A DNA stretch of 64,000 nt from Candidatus Thiodiazotropha sp. LNASS1 (lineage in GTDB: Bacteria; Pseudomonadota; Gammaproteobacteria; Chromatiales; Chromatiaceae): the NCBI RefSeq assembly GCF_964212655.1, contig NZ_OZ156465.1, positions 2,108,001-2,172,000 on the forward strand, given 5' to 3'. The position numbers were made by a program, and so were the translations under genes. Shown one piece after another: positions 29,575 through 39,818 of this stretch; within the stretch, counting starts at the first letter, position 1; every line of letters starts with the position of its first letter. The notes under the pieces were generated by a model. It made no database searches and had not been told where the DNA came from. It saw nothing but the letters and a program-made list of their open reading frames with translations.

Positions 29575-30717
29575 TCAGCGAATCTGCTCGTGTATCATAG
29601 TGAGAATTCTTCCGGCCGCCTTGATGTCGGCTTCAGCACCATCCTGGTCTCTGATCTGCACCCGTGTTCTTTCATCGAGTTCGGAGAGTTTGACCTGGTA
29701 TTGCGTCTCTTTATCGATACTGTCTTCATCATTCCGCCAAAAAGCCAGCTTGGAAAAGAACCCCTTGTCTTCCTGGCCCGCTCCCGATAACTCGCTGTAA
29801 CGAACGAAATAGATGCCGGATGAGCGATCCCGATCCTCCACCGCAAAGCCGACACGATCGAGTGCAACGCCGGTCAGTCGCCATGCGCGGGCAAAGCCCT
29901 CATTGATCCACAGCTCGGAGCGTTCCCCGGATTTAATCAATTTGGAACGCTGTTCCCTCTCATCTCCCCGAGCCAGGGCCTGTTCCGCATTCTCATTCGC
30001 CATCCCGAGATAGACCATGATACTGCGTAGCATCGCAGCCTCGATACCCGGATCATTGGGCCGGGGGGTCCAATAGGTCGTGTCGGCATTACCGCTGAAA
30101 TCCTCTTTCAGCTTCTCCTCCATGCCTCGATGAGTCAGATAGAGTTCGGTGGTTCCGCGCACAAACCCTTTCTCCAGACGTACACGAAACTGGTCACGCG
30201 TGGCCGATGAATAGATACTGCCCAGGGTCTTGCGAAAAAACTCGGTAATCGGACCTTGCTTAATATCGGCACGACTCTCGAGCCAATCGGTTTTCATGAC
30301 ACCGATGGTCGGGTCCTGCTCCACCAACAGGAGCCCGTGACCACGCCAAAACTCGACGACTTTTGACCACACGTCTTGCGGTTCCGCATTGATAACAAGC
30401 CAGCGCTGATCGCCGTCGCGCTCAACCCTTATATCGTTAAATTCCGGCAAAACCTCATCTTTTGCAGATATGGCCGCACCCCCGCCACCGCCTCGTTTAT
30501 TGGCATACTCTTCATACGATGCCCCGGCACCGGGTATCGCCATGGCATCCTGTATTGACGAACGACTGAGGTCCGGTGGCACCTCAAGATCATCAACCGT
30601 CTCCTTCTGAGAACGGTAGACTCGTTCAGAGTCGGAAAAATAGCCACCACCGGAGCTGCATCCGGTTAGCGTGAAGGCCAGAGAAATGATTATCAGAAAA
30701 GCGAAAGCTGATTGCAT
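29575..30717 (-). CDS. bamC: BamC, outer-membrane assembly lipoprotein
   Basis: Lipoprotein of the BAM complex, 380 residues. The signal peptide ends in lipobox LTGC (Cys20), followed by a glycine- and serine-rich linker. The unstructured BamD-binding part includes YRSQKETVDDLEVPPDLSRS, which matches the conserved N-terminal segment. Two helix-grip domains follow. It lies between dapA and the MBL hydrolase as in related genomes. Confidence 0.9.
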   Translation of the reverse strand: MQSAFAFLIIISLAFTLTGCSSGGGYFSDSERVYRSQKETVDDLEVPPDLSRSSIQDAMAIPGAGASYEEYANKRGGGGGAAISAKDEVLPEFNDIRVERDGDQRWLVINAEPQDVWSKVVEFWRGHGLLLVEQDPTIGVMKTDWLESRADIKQGPITEFFRKTLGSIYSSATRDQFRVRLEKGFVRGTTELYLTHRGMEEKLKEDFSGNADTTYWTPRPNDPGIEAAMLRSIMVYLGMANENAEQALARGDEREQRSKLIKSGERSELWINEGFARAWRLTGVALDRVGFAVEDRDRSSGIYFVRYSELSGAGQEDKGFFSKLAFWRNDEDSIDKETQYQVKLSELDERTRVQIRDQDGAEADIKAAGRILTMIHEQIR

Positions 30718-30865
30718 GTCTAAGAATATCGTCTGGTAATTATGTGTTGCCTATGACAATGGAAACGAGCGATAAGTTTGAAACAGAATCACTACACATT
30801 GACGAAGACACAATGAGGCCATTCAAGTACGCACGGCCCGTACTGAATACCCATCTGGTGAATGG

Positions 30866-31741
30866 TCATAGAATTTCGGCCTGATGCATTGCTTGTAAAA
30901 CCTCATCTTCCGCCGACGGGCTCAGCCACGTCAGCGGCAACCGGATCCCACGATTCGCCAACCCCAGTTTCATCATTGCCCACTTCACAGGAATAGGGTT
31001 GGATTCCACGAACAGCGCACTATGCAATCCAGCCAGCTTCGCATCGATCGCACGCGCCTCTTCATCTCTGCCGGCCAGAGCGGCAATACTCATTTCGTGC
31101 ATCAGGCGCGGAGCCGCATTCGCAGTTACCGAGATGACGCCGTGCCCGCCCTGTAACAGGAACTCACAGCCAGTGGCATCATCGCCGCTGTAAAACTCAA
31201 ATGAGTCATCACAAAGCTCACGCAGCCGATGTAATCGCGACAGATCACCGGTTGCCTCCTTGACTCCGATGATGTTCGGCACCTGCGCCAACCTGGCGAT
31301 TGTCTCAGGCAGCATATCGCAGGCAGTACGTCCCGGCACATTATAGAGAATCTGGCGAATATCAACCGCCTCGGCAACCGCTGTATGGTGTTGATATAGC
31401 CCTTCCTGAGTGGGTTTGTTGTAGTAGGGGGTCACCAACAGACAGGCATCCGCACCCGCTTCCTTGGCGCATTGAGTCAGAGTGACGGCTTCCCGGGTCG
31501 AGTTGGCACCGGTACCTGCAATCACAGACACCCTGCCGTCGACATAGTCGACCACCCGCCGGATCACATCGCAATGCTCCTCTTCGTCCAGGGTGGCGGA
31601 CTCGCCGGTCGTGCCGACAGCGACGATCGCGTCAGTGCCTTGCCGGATATGAAACTCCACAAGCGCACGCAAAGCGGCATCATCCAGGCTGCCGTCCTCC
31701 ACCATGGGAGTGATCATTGCTACCATACTGCCGTGAAACAT
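30866..31741 (-). CDS. dapA: DapA, 4-hydroxy-tetrahydrodipicolinate synthase
   Basis: Condenses pyruvate with aspartate semialdehyde in lysine and diaminopimelate synthesis. The 291-residue TIM barrel has Lys161 ([10 protein letters not shown]), Tyr133 (ILYNVPGRT) and Thr44-Thr45, at the same numbers as in E. coli. The ATG at 31741 is chosen because it gives this exact numbering; the open frame extends to 31804. It is divergent from gcvR, as in E. coli. Confidence 0.95.
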   Translation of the reverse strand: MFHGSMVAMITPMVEDGSLDDAALRALVEFHIRQGTDAIVAVGTTGESATLDEEEHCDVIRRVVDYVDGRVSVIAGTGANSTREAVTLTQCAKEAGADACLLVTPYYNKPTQEGLYQHHTAVAEAVDIRQILYNVPGRTACDMLPETIARLAQVPNIIGVKEATGDLSRLHRLRELCDDSFEFYSGDDATGCEFLLQGGHGVISVTANAAPRLMHEMSIAALAGRDEEARAIDAKLAGLHSALFVESNPIPVKWAMMKLGLANRGIRLPLTWLSPSAEDEVLQAMHQAEIL

Positions 31742-31916
31742 CGCCCCGCACCCCGATTCATTGAATAATCGGCAATGGTATCCTGTGGCTTGTGATGATG
31801 ACAAGTAGCATGGGAAAACCGCCCCCGGATAGTTGTAAAAATATCGCTAGACGCAGATAACAGGTGTTACACTCTATGCTTAATTCCCAATAACCATACG
31901 ACACTAAGCAATTTTT

Positions 31917-32456
31917 ATGTCTACGCCAAAGAATTATCTGGTCATCTCAGCACTTGGAAAAGATCAGCCTGGGATCGTCAAAGCCCTTTCGAGAAAGATA
32001 CTTGATGAAGGTTGCAATATTACCGACAGCAGAATGACGGTCTTGGGGGGGGAATTCGCCATCCTGCTGCTGATCGAGGGTCCCTGGAACACCCTGGCGA
32101 AACTTGAATCCGCAGTACCCGAACTACAGGAGGACCTGGGACTCACCATCATCTGCAAACGTACGGAAGGTAAGGTGCGCAGCAGCAACCTCCTGCCTTA
32201 CATGGTCGAAGTGGTCTCTATGGACCATCCCGGTATTGTCAATCAGTTGGCTGAATTCTTCTCTGAGCGCGATATCAATATAGAGGACATGGTAACCAAC
32301 AGCTATTCGGCGGCCCACACAGGCACCCCCATGTTTTCGGTACACATGAGTGTCGGCATACCCTCCGAAATCCACATTGCCGCCCTGCGGGAAGAGTTCA
32401 TGGATTATTGCGATGCCTTGAATCTGGATGCCGTCATAGAACCCATCAAGGGCTAA
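31917..32456 (+). CDS. gcvR: GcvR-type ACT-domain regulator
   Basis: Protein of 179 residues with two ACT domains: KNYLVISALGKDQPGIVKALSRK at the N-terminus, and LPYMVEVVSMDHPGIVNQLAEFF from about residue 95. In E. coli GcvR binds GcvA and represses the glycine cleavage operon. The position next to dapA and bcp is the conserved neighbourhood. It is followed by bcp after 17 bases. Confidence 0.88.
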   Translation: MSTPKNYLVISALGKDQPGIVKALSRKILDEGCNITDSRMTVLGGEFAILLLIEGPWNTLAKLESAVPELQEDLGLTIICKRTEGKVRSSNLLPYMVEVVSMDHPGIVNQLAEFFSERDINIEDMVTNSYSAAHTGTPMFSVHMSVGIPSEIHIAALREEFMDYCDALNLDAVIEPIKG

Positions 32457-32473
32457 AGAGGAAGCTGCGTATA

Positions 32474-32959
32474 ATGTCTGCCATCACCATCGGAAACCCT
32501 GTGCCCGATATAGAGCTGCCCGTTACCGGTGACAAGCACATCAAACTCACCGACTTTCATGGAAAACCCATCGTTCTCTATTTCTACCCTAAAGCCAGTA
32601 CCCCGGGCTGTACCCAGGAGGGGCTGGATTTCAGCGCCTTGATTGCTAAGTTCAGACGTCAATCCGCCATTATCCTCGGAGCTTCCAGGGACAGCCTGAA
32701 GGCCCAGGAAAATTTCAAGCAAAAACAAGGATTTTCATTCGATCTCATAGCCGATAAAGAGGAGAAGCTGTGTCACGCATTCGATGTCATAAAAATGAAA
32801 TCGATGTATGGCAGGCAGGTACGCGGCATAGAACGCAGCACCTTTCTGATCGACGAAAGTGGATATCTGCGCTGGGAGTGGCGTAAGGTCAAAGTCAAGG
32901 GGCACGCAGAGGAAGTCCTGGACACCTTGAAGGCGATGCGAGCCGGAAAACTTGCCTGA
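32474..32959 (+). CDS. bcp: Peroxiredoxin of the Bcp/PrxQ type
   Basis: Thiol peroxidase of 161 residues. The active site YPKASTPGCTQEG has peroxidatic Cys46. The resolving cysteine found five residues later in E. coli Bcp is absent, so it is either a one-Cys form or uses Cys97 (KLCHAFD). AGAGGAAG upstream and family alignment select the ATG at 32474. It is co-directional with gcvR. Confidence 0.92.
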   Translation: MSAITIGNPVPDIELPVTGDKHIKLTDFHGKPIVLYFYPKASTPGCTQEGLDFSALIAKFRRQSAIILGASRDSLKAQENFKQKQGFSFDLIADKEEKLCHAFDVIKMKSMYGRQVRGIERSTFLIDESGYLRWEWRKVKVKGHAEEVLDTLKAMRAGKLA

Positions 32960-33028
32960 GCATTATCGTTCCTATTCTCAATCAGCGAAAACACCCATGT
33001 CTGCGGTGGTGGGTAGTCTGTTCACCAC

Positions 33029-33045
33029 TGTTAACAGGCCCTAAG
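33029..33045 (+). repeat. Short copy of the dispersed repeat core
   Basis: CTGTTAACAGGCCCTAA matches the GTTAACAGGCCCTAG end of the dispersed repeat, on the forward strand and 16 bases before the PhoH start. The orientation relative to the gene is the same as in the other copies. The GGATCAG half is not conserved. Confidence 0.45.
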
Positions 33046-33061
33046 ATAAACCGATACACAG

Positions 33062-34471
33062 ATGTCAGAAAAACGATCCAACAATACCCGTCTTTTCGTC
33101 CTCGATACCAATGTACTGATGCATGACCCATCCGCCCTGTTCCGCTTCAAGGAGCACGATATCTACCTGCCGATGGTGGTGTTGGAAGAGCTGGATAAGG
33201 GAAAAAAGGGTATGTCTGAGGTTGCAAGGAATGTCCGCCAAACCAGCCGTTTCCTCGATGAGTTGATGGGCAATGTACCTCAATCCGCCATTTGTGACGG
33301 CATTCCTCTAAACACCCTGCAGCTGAATGGCGGTACCGAGTCCCTGAGCGGCCATCTTTTTTTCCAGACCAAGCCAATCAGCGGTGACCTGCCCTCGACA
33401 CTGCCGGGCAATACGCCCGACAACACAATACTCGCGACAGCCCTCAGCCTGCAGTCGGAATACCCCGAAAGAAAAATCATACTGGTATCGAAGGATATCA
33501 ACCTGCGCATCAAGGCGGCCGTGGTCGGCATTCATGCTGAGGATTACTCCAATGACAAGGTCCTGGAGGATGTCAATCTCCTCTACAGCGGCATGGAGAG
33601 TCTGCCGGCGGGTTTCTGGGAGCAGCACACCAAGGAGCTCGAGTCATGGCAGGAGGAGGGACGGACCTTCTATCGGGTCGTTGGACCCGATACTGAAGCC
33701 TGGTATCCCAGCCAATGCCTGCACCTGCCGGGAGATGAGGGCTTTCAAGCCATCGTCAGAAAGAAAGAAGAGAACAATGCAACCATTGAACTGATGGAGG
33801 ATTTCACCAATCCCAAGCATGCGGTGTGGGGCATCACGGCACGCAATCAGGAGCAGAATTTCGCCTTGAATCTGCTGCTCGACCCCGAGCTCGATTTCGT
33901 CTCACTGCTGGGCACGGCCGGCACCGGTAAAACCCTGCTCACCCTGGCTGCCGGCCTGGTGCAGACACTTGACCTCAATCTCTACCGCGAAATCATCATG
34001 ACCCGGGTTACGGTACCGGTAGGCGAGGATATCGGCTTTCTACCCGGCACTGAAGAAGAGAAGATGACACCCTGGATGGGCGCGCTGATGGATAATCTGG
34101 AGGTTCTGACCCAGACAGAAGGGGGTGAGTGGGGACGCGCCGCCACTGAAGATCTGCTGCGCAGCCGGATCCGTATCCATTCCCTCAATTTCATGCGGGG
34201 CCGTACCTTCTTAAACAAATACATCATTCTCGATGAAGCCCAGAATCTGACCCCGAAACAGATGAAGACACTGGTCACCCGTGCCGGACCCGGCACCAAG
34301 ATCGTCTGCCTCGGCAATGTGGCCCAGATCGATACACCCTACCTGACAGAAACGACATCTGGCCTGACCTATGCCGTCGACCGGTTCAAGAACTGGCCCC
34401 ACAGCGGGCATATAACCCTGCAGAGGGGGGAGAGATCGCGGCTTGCGGATTATGCATCTGAAAATCTATAA
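33062..34471 (+). CDS. PIN-PhoH protein (PhoH2-like)
   Basis: Protein of 469 residues. The N-terminal PIN nuclease domain (about 8-140) has LFVLDTNVLMHDP and PDNTILATAL with its acidic metal-site residues. The C-terminal PhoH ATPase/helicase domain has Walker A LGTAGTGKTLL, the TRVTVPVGEDIGFLPGTEEEKM motif and Walker B ILDEAQNLT. Such PhoH2 proteins combine RNA unwinding and cleavage. It runs in the same direction as gcvR and bcp after a gap of about 100 bases. Confidence 0.9.
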   Translation: MSEKRSNNTRLFVLDTNVLMHDPSALFRFKEHDIYLPMVVLEELDKGKKGMSEVARNVRQTSRFLDELMGNVPQSAICDGIPLNTLQLNGGTESLSGHLFFQTKPISGDLPSTLPGNTPDNTILATALSLQSEYPERKIILVSKDINLRIKAAVVGIHAEDYSNDKVLEDVNLLYSGMESLPAGFWEQHTKELESWQEEGRTFYRVVGPDTEAWYPSQCLHLPGDEGFQAIVRKKEENNATIELMEDFTNPKHAVWGITARNQEQNFALNLLLDPELDFVSLLGTAGTGKTLLTLAAGLVQTLDLNLYREIIMTRVTVPVGEDIGFLPGTEEEKMTPWMGALMDNLEVLTQTEGGEWGRAATEDLLRSRIRIHSLNFMRGRTFLNKYIILDEAQNLTPKQMKTLVTRAGPGTKIVCLGNVAQIDTPYLTETTSGLTYAVDRFKNWPHSGHITLQRGERSRLADYASENL

Positions 34472-34581
34472 GCCTTAGGTGGATAGAGGTACCCACCCAA
34501 ACCAGCTGCAAAGGGTATAGGGTGGGACCCTGCCCCATCAGTAAGGATTGGCTAGGAGCGTGACAAGGGCATTAACAGTCC

Positions 34582-37434
34582 CTAATGAATACTGCCCCGA
34601 TCAATGATCGTCTTCAGTTCTGAAATGGTCCGGCGATATATATCTGCGGTTTGGTTATAACTACTGACCAATCCCGAGGTATCATTCTGACGCCCCTTGA
34701 ACTCCAGTTCTCGGGCAAGGATGGAGAGCTCCATCGCCCCCACATTGGCGCTACTCGATTTTAACGGGTGGGCTGACTTCACCAGGGCATCCATGTCACG
34801 ATCCTTTACGGCATCCCGTATACCATGCATGAGCCCGGGCGCACTTTTTAGATAGCTCTCGAGCACGGAAACGAATTCGTCCTCCATGATCTCATACAAC
34901 TCCTCCAAAACAGTGCGGTCTATCATGCCACTGACTGGCATACTGCTGTCTCCTTCGCTCTGCAAGCTTTCGCTCGATGTATCGATTGATTCCATCGATA
35001 TCTCTTCACCGCCGCTGACCTGTTCCACCACCAATCGCTCCTCACCCTGGCCGATCATCTCCTCCATGGGCAGCCACTGACGCAACATATTCTCAAGTTG
35101 AGCCGGTTTGACCGGCTTCGAGAGGTAATCATCCATGCCGACCGCCAGGCATTTTTCCCGATCCCCCGCCATGGCGTTCGCAGTCATGGCAATCACCGGC
35201 GTGCGCATCAGTCCATGGGTAGCCTCCCTATCCCTGATCGCCTCAGTCGCCTCATATCCATCCATGCGCGGCATCTGGCAATCCATCAGAACCACATCGA
35301 ACTGTTCCTGATGCATGGCCTCCATCGCCTCCATACCGTCATTTGCTGTTATCGGCGAAAGCCCCGCCTTCTCCAGCATTTTCTTCACTACCGCCTGATT
35401 GACCGGGTTATCCTCAACCACCAGCACGCGTCCCGCGAGTCGGGTGTGTTGCATCATTGCTTCGCGGTCCTCCTCCCTCTCGCTCCCCGGCTGCCTAATA
35501 CCCTCCTCGCCACCCTGCTTGTCAAGCCAGTTCAAGTGATCGTCAGGCAACCGAGGAACCGGAACCTCTTCGGGTGTGGTGGACGCCGTCGATATTTGCT
35601 CCACATCGAAGATTCTATACAGACGCTGTTTGATATCCTTGCTTCTGCCGCTACTGCTCAAACACTCAATCGACAAGCCCTCGAGCGTTTCGATGCTCTC
35701 TACCGGAACATTGATCGCCAAAACACTGACATCTCTCATGTGGGCAATCTCACGTGCGGAATTGACAACCTGAAGCAGATTGACACTGGTGAACTCAGCA
35801 TCGATCACGAGCAGTTCATAGCGCCAACTGGCGCCCAGATTTGCTGACGTTTTCAGTTTGGATAGTGCGTCGTACTGGTCATCTGTTTGCTCCAGTATCA
35901 TCCCCAGTTCTTTTAGAGAATTCGCCAATACCTTGATTTCAGGGTTATTTTTTTCAGCCAACAACAGAGTGCGGATATCATTGAGATTTCGTCGGCTGGA
36001 AGGAATCTCCTGCAGTGACTTTCTCATCGGTAGAATAAACCAGAAATAGGATCCCCTTCCTATATGAGACTTCACGCCGATCCGTCCCCCCATCAGTTCG
36101 GTCAGGCGCTTGCAAATGACCAGGCCCAATCCTGTTCCACCATGTTTTCTGGTGGTCGATGCGTCAGCTTGAGAAAACGGTTCGAAAAGACGCTGCACGT
36201 GTTCATCCGACATCCCCATACCGGTATCTCTTACGGCAAACAACAATTCCACCTCTGTCCGTGTCGACTGACGGGTGGAAACCTCCACGGAGACTTCGCC
36301 CTTCTCGGTGAATTTTACTGCATTGCTGACCAGGTTGGTCAGGATCTGACGAAGCCGGATTGGATCTCCACGCACGATTCTCGGCACATCCCGGGCAATA
36401 TTATATGTAAGCTTCAAACTGCGCCGATCAGCGGCGTTTTTCATCAATGACGTCACCTGACTGATGACATCCTTTAAGGTGACATCAATAAACTCCAGAT
36501 CCAACTTGCCCGCTTCGATCTTGGAGAAGTCGAGAATATCGTTGATGATACTGAGCAACACCTGGGAAGAGTTGAGCGCAGTGGTGACAAATTGCTTTTG
36601 TTCACCATTCAGTTTAGTCTCCAACAGCATTTCAAGGATCGGCAGGATGCCGTTCAGCGGAGTCCTGATTTCATGACTCATTGTGGCCAGGAACTCTGAC
36701 TTAGCGAGATTTGCACTCTCAGCAGCCTCTTTGGCCAGGAACAGCTCCTGCTCCACTGTTTGTCGCTGATCATTCTCCACGATCAGACGACTTCTCATTT
36801 CGCTGAGCTCGGTCTCGGAAGCGACCATGCGTTCATGCAGCAACACGCGGTTAGCGGCAAGCAGCAGGAAACCCTGCTGATACACCATCATCCAGGCTGA
36901 TAGTATCAACAACGCCAAGGCATAGGCGATCATCCCGATCAGAAATTCATCGGATACGAGATCTTTGTTTCCTGAAATGCTGAGAAACACGAGTGCGGAA
37001 GCGGTCAGGACGAAAATGATGCTAAAAAAGGTATCTATGGTCAGCAGCAACGCAGTGAGAAGAAAAACCGTACCGATCAATACCAGATCTATGACCAGGT
37101 AATCGGTCTCCATGGGATGGGTCAGCAGATGGATCAGTGCGGCGGCCCATAACAATCCCAGCATAAAAATGCCGGGCAACAACGCATAACGCCACATCTG
37201 TATGCGTTCCAGGGCACTTCTGCGCACAATAAAGGTCAGCACGGTCTGACCTACCAGGACCACTGTCAGCAAACCACCCCAGATCAACCCCAACGGGATT
37301 TCCCAGGCCCTGTTTAGATAAAAGAAGATCAGTCCGGCAATAAGGTTGGCAATAATAAGCGTCGTACCGTTTGCATATAACAACCGTACCCGCTCTTTTT
37401 TTATTTTAATCGCTTCTTCGTTTGGATCTGTCAT
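34582..37434 (-). CDS. Hybrid sensor histidine kinase with REC and HPt domains (BarA-like)
   Basis: Membrane kinase of 950 residues. Six or more helices form the N-terminal sensor (about 18-195) without a large periplasmic loop. A linker coiled coil leads to the DHp domain with His254 in MSHEIRTPLNG, and the ATPase domain includes GTGLGLVICKRL. A degenerate receiver lies at about 490-620. A true receiver (about 680-800) has VVLMDCQMPRMDGYE, and the HPt domain near the C-terminus has SAHPLKSSSANVGA. The complete phosphorelay suggests a separate output regulator, not found next to it. Confidence 0.9.
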   Translation of the reverse strand: MTDPNEEAIKIKKERVRLLYANGTTLIIANLIAGLIFFYLNRAWEIPLGLIWGGLLTVVLVGQTVLTFIVRRSALERIQMWRYALLPGIFMLGLLWAAALIHLLTHPMETDYLVIDLVLIGTVFLLTALLLTIDTFFSIIFVLTASALVFLSISGNKDLVSDEFLIGMIAYALALLILSAWMMVYQQGFLLLAANRVLLHERMVASETELSEMRSRLIVENDQRQTVEQELFLAKEAAESANLAKSEFLATMSHEIRTPLNGILPILEMLLETKLNGEQKQFVTTALNSSQVLLSIINDILDFSKIEAGKLDLEFIDVTLKDVISQVTSLMKNAADRRSLKLTYNIARDVPRIVRGDPIRLRQILTNLVSNAVKFTEKGEVSVEVSTRQSTRTEVELLFAVRDTGMGMSDEHVQRLFEPFSQADASTTRKHGGTGLGLVICKRLTELMGGRIGVKSHIGRGSYFWFILPMRKSLQEIPSSRRNLNDIRTLLLAEKNNPEIKVLANSLKELGMILEQTDDQYDALSKLKTSANLGASWRYELLVIDAEFTSVNLLQVVNSAREIAHMRDVSVLAINVPVESIETLEGLSIECLSSSGRSKDIKQRLYRIFDVEQISTASTTPEEVPVPRLPDDHLNWLDKQGGEEGIRQPGSEREEDREAMMQHTRLAGRVLVVEDNPVNQAVVKKMLEKAGLSPITANDGMEAMEAMHQEQFDVVLMDCQMPRMDGYEATEAIRDREATHGLMRTPVIAMTANAMAGDREKCLAVGMDDYLSKPVKPAQLENMLRQWLPMEEMIGQGEERLVVEQVSGGEEISMESIDTSSESLQSEGDSSMPVSGMIDRTVLEELYEIMEDEFVSVLESYLKSAPGLMHGIRDAVKDRDMDALVKSAHPLKSSSANVGAMELSILARELEFKGRQNDTSGLVSSYNQTADIYRRTISELKTIIDRGSIH

Positions 37435-37635
37435 GCCCGATTGCCCGGGTTATAAAACCCCCACCATATGTGCATAAATTAGCATATTAAGCCTGGACAA
37501 GTGTAGCAAATCTGTGCAATTAAAGCCTGTTGTCGCACTTGTTTCTGCAGCGTCACCAATTATAGTAGTGTCGAATGATCTTCTCTCTGTCAGCAATAGT
37601 GAGACATTCGACCGTCACTCAAACCCGCGTCCGCC

Positions 37636-38316
37636 ATGATAACTGATCCTGCAGTCATTGATGAGCTAATCAGACAGTTTCACTTTTTACAGTGTGCCGA
37701 TGCCGATTTCGTGCGGCATTTTTTTGGCAGTACTAAAGTCATACATCTGCCAGCTGATCAACCGATATGCCAGCAAGGCATGCAGTGCAGCCACCTGGCA
37801 CTGGTGATCGAAGGTACCGCCAGGATCTATAAAATCGGTGAAAACGGCAGAGAGATTACCCTCTATCGGATTGGTCCCGGGGAAAGCTGCATCCTGACCG
37901 CCTCCTGTATCATGAGCCAAAAGCCCTTCCCGGCTTTTGCCGTCAGCGAACAGCCAATACAGGCCGTGATCATATCAACATCCGATGTCGTACGCTGGTC
38001 AAATACTGAGCAAGCCTGGAGAGATTATCTGTTCCGGCTTATCAGCGAAAGACTCAGTGATGTGATCAGCGTTGTCGAAGAGGTCGCTTTCCGGCGAGTG
38101 GACCGCAGGCTCGCAGGCTACCTGCTGCAGAATACCGACAACGTCAGTAACCGCATGCAGGTCACACATCAATCGATTGCTTCCGATCTCGGCACTTCCC
38201 GTGAAGTGGTGAGTCGAATATTAAAGGACTTCGAGCAACAGGGTTTGATCTCAATCACCCGGGGCGCAATAACCCTGGAGGACCGGGATCATCTGAATGA
38301 AAAAAGCACTGAGTAA
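37636..38316 (+). CDS. Crp/Fnr-family transcription regulator
   Basis: Regulator of 226 residues. The cyclic-nucleotide-like barrel contains GPGESCILTASCIMSQKPFPA, a cysteine-bearing loop found in one branch of Crp/Fnr proteins, and the winged helix reads LGTSREVVSRILKDFEQQGLI. It lacks the FNR N-terminal cysteines. It lies directly before a DUF2892 gene, and the stretch between holds a TGTGAC/GTCACA palindrome that is a natural candidate operator. Effector unknown; thiol or sulfur-linked sensing is possible. Confidence 0.85.
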   Translation: MITDPAVIDELIRQFHFLQCADADFVRHFFGSTKVIHLPADQPICQQGMQCSHLALVIEGTARIYKIGENGREITLYRIGPGESCILTASCIMSQKPFPAFAVSEQPIQAVIISTSDVVRWSNTEQAWRDYLFRLISERLSDVISVVEEVAFRRVDRRLAGYLLQNTDNVSNRMQVTHQSIASDLGTSREVVSRILKDFEQQGLISITRGAITLEDRDHLNEKSTE

Positions 38317-38339
38317 CGACTCAACCACGCATGACAGTG

Positions 38340-38354
38340 TGTGACTTTGTCACA
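38340..38354. promoter_or_regulatory. Crp/Fnr-like palindrome upstream of the DUF2892 gene
   Basis: TGTGAC-TTT-GTCACA, a perfect 6-bp dyad, lies 23 bases after the regulator's stop and 116 bases before the DUF2892 start. It resembles a Crp/Fnr-family site with the centre one base shorter than the E. coli CRP consensus. Binding by the neighbouring regulator is inferred. Confidence 0.4.
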
Positions 38355-38470
38355 TACTAAGCTGATTGCTCCAGGTATGCTCAATCCTCAACGACGCCGG
38401 GATGCTCGTAGCACATCCATTTAGTGGGGGCGTATCGCTTTTGACCAGTCAATAAATTAAGGAGCGGATC

Positions 38471-38665
38471 ATGACTCAAAATATCGGCAGTATTGAACGA
38501 ATAATCCGAATCGTCGCAGGTTTGGCGATTCTCGCCTGGGGTTTTCTTCTGAGTGACCCCATCAACTGGTGGGGCGCAATCGGTGCGGTTCCCCTGGTCA
38601 CCGGCCTCGTCTCCTTTTGTCCCCTGTGGACACTGTTCGGAATCAACACCAAGAAGACGGCCTGA
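38471..38665 (+). CDS. DUF2892 (YgaP-like) small membrane protein
   Basis: Protein of 64 residues with two hydrophobic segments, IIRIVAGLAILAWGFLL and AIGAVPLVTGLVSFCPLWTLFG. The segment FCPLWTLFG is typical of DUF2892, the membrane part of the YgaP rhodanese. GGAG precedes the ATG. It follows a Crp/Fnr regulator, a frequent pairing. A role in sulfur handling is suggested by YgaP but not shown. Confidence 0.85.
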   Translation: MTQNIGSIERIIRIVAGLAILAWGFLLSDPINWWGAIGAVPLVTGLVSFCPLWTLFGINTKKTA

Positions 38666-38712
38666 AACGGCCAGGTGATAAATTTACGCTAATCCTACAG
38701 CCCTGGCGCAAG

Positions 38713-39783
38713 CTAGGGCCTGTCAATCACCTCTTCCTCGATTCTCTTTGGCCAAGCGACCAAAACAGCCTGTACCAATGTGGCCAGGGGAATTGCGAAA
38801 AAAACACCCCAAAAGCCCCAGAATCCGCCAAACACCAGGATGGATACTATGATCGCAACCGGGTGCAGATTGACCACCTCGGAAAACAACAGAGGCACCA
38901 GCACATTACCGTCCAACGCCTGGATGACGAAATAAGCCATAGCCAGCCACGCAAAGTCACTGCTCCAGCCCCATTGAAACCAGGCGATGAAGAGTACAGG
39001 GATAGTGACCACAGCCGCCCCGATGTATGGAATGATCACCGACAGCCCCACCATCATCGACAGCAGAAGAGCATAATTCAATCCAAGCAGTCTGAATGTG
39101 ACGAAGCTGACCGCCCAGATAATGACGATTTCCCAGAATTTACCCCTGACATAGTTGGCTATCTGTTTATCCACATCGTTCCAAACAGTACCTGCAAAGC
39201 GTCGATGCCTGGGCAGATACATCACAAACCAATCGATGATCAGGTGTTTGTCCTTCAAAAAAAAGAATACCAGCAGCGGCATCAGAATCAGGTAGACGAT
39301 CAATGTGATCACACCGACGACCGAGGCGAGGGACCAGGTGACGGCCTGTTGTGCAAATGAGGCGATCTCATTCCTTATCTGTTGGATAAGCTGATCGACC
39401 TGCTCCTGTGGAATCAGATCGGGATAGCGTTCCGGCAGTTGCATCAGTGCTTGCTGCCCCATGGAAATCATGATCGGCAACTGCTGCAGAAACTCTGTCA
39501 CCTGGTTGGACAGGAGCGGCATCAGGCCAAACATGACCAGCGTGACAAACAACAGGAACAGGATAAATACAATCAGTACTGAGGGAAATCTTGGAAATGA
39601 GCGTTTCTCCAACTGAGAAATAACGCCCTCCAGCAGATAGGCAATAACGATGCTTGCCAACACCGGGGCGAGCATATCCCCCATGGTGATGACGACACCA
39701 AAAAAGAGCAGCAGAAAAAGCGTCAGGAAGACGATCTGAGGATCGGAAAAGTAACGCTTGAACCAATTTGTTACAACCTGCAT
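38713..39783 (-). CDS. AI-2E family transporter (PerM/YdiK-like)
   Basis: Inner-membrane permease of 356 residues with about seven helices. A soluble segment at about 95-155 contains the family's LPIMISMGQQALMQLPERYP. The conserved C-terminal block is YIGAAVVTIPVLF and LVPLLFSEVVNLHPVAIIVSILVFGG. The family includes the AI-2 exporter TqsA and Na+/H+ antiporters, so the substrate is open. It probably follows the hypothetical gene upstream in one transcript. Confidence 0.85.
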   Translation of the reverse strand: MQVVTNWFKRYFSDPQIVFLTLFLLLFFGVVITMGDMLAPVLASIVIAYLLEGVISQLEKRSFPRFPSVLIVFILFLLFVTLVMFGLMPLLSNQVTEFLQQLPIMISMGQQALMQLPERYPDLIPQEQVDQLIQQIRNEIASFAQQAVTWSLASVVGVITLIVYLILMPLLVFFFLKDKHLIIDWFVMYLPRHRRFAGTVWNDVDKQIANYVRGKFWEIVIIWAVSFVTFRLLGLNYALLLSMMVGLSVIIPYIGAAVVTIPVLFIAWFQWGWSSDFAWLAMAYFVIQALDGNVLVPLLFSEVVNLHPVAIIVSILVFGGFWGFWGVFFAIPLATLVQAVLVAWPKRIEEEVIDRP

Positions 39784-39818
39784 AGGACTACCTACTTGAA
39801 GGCACTACAGAGGGTCTG

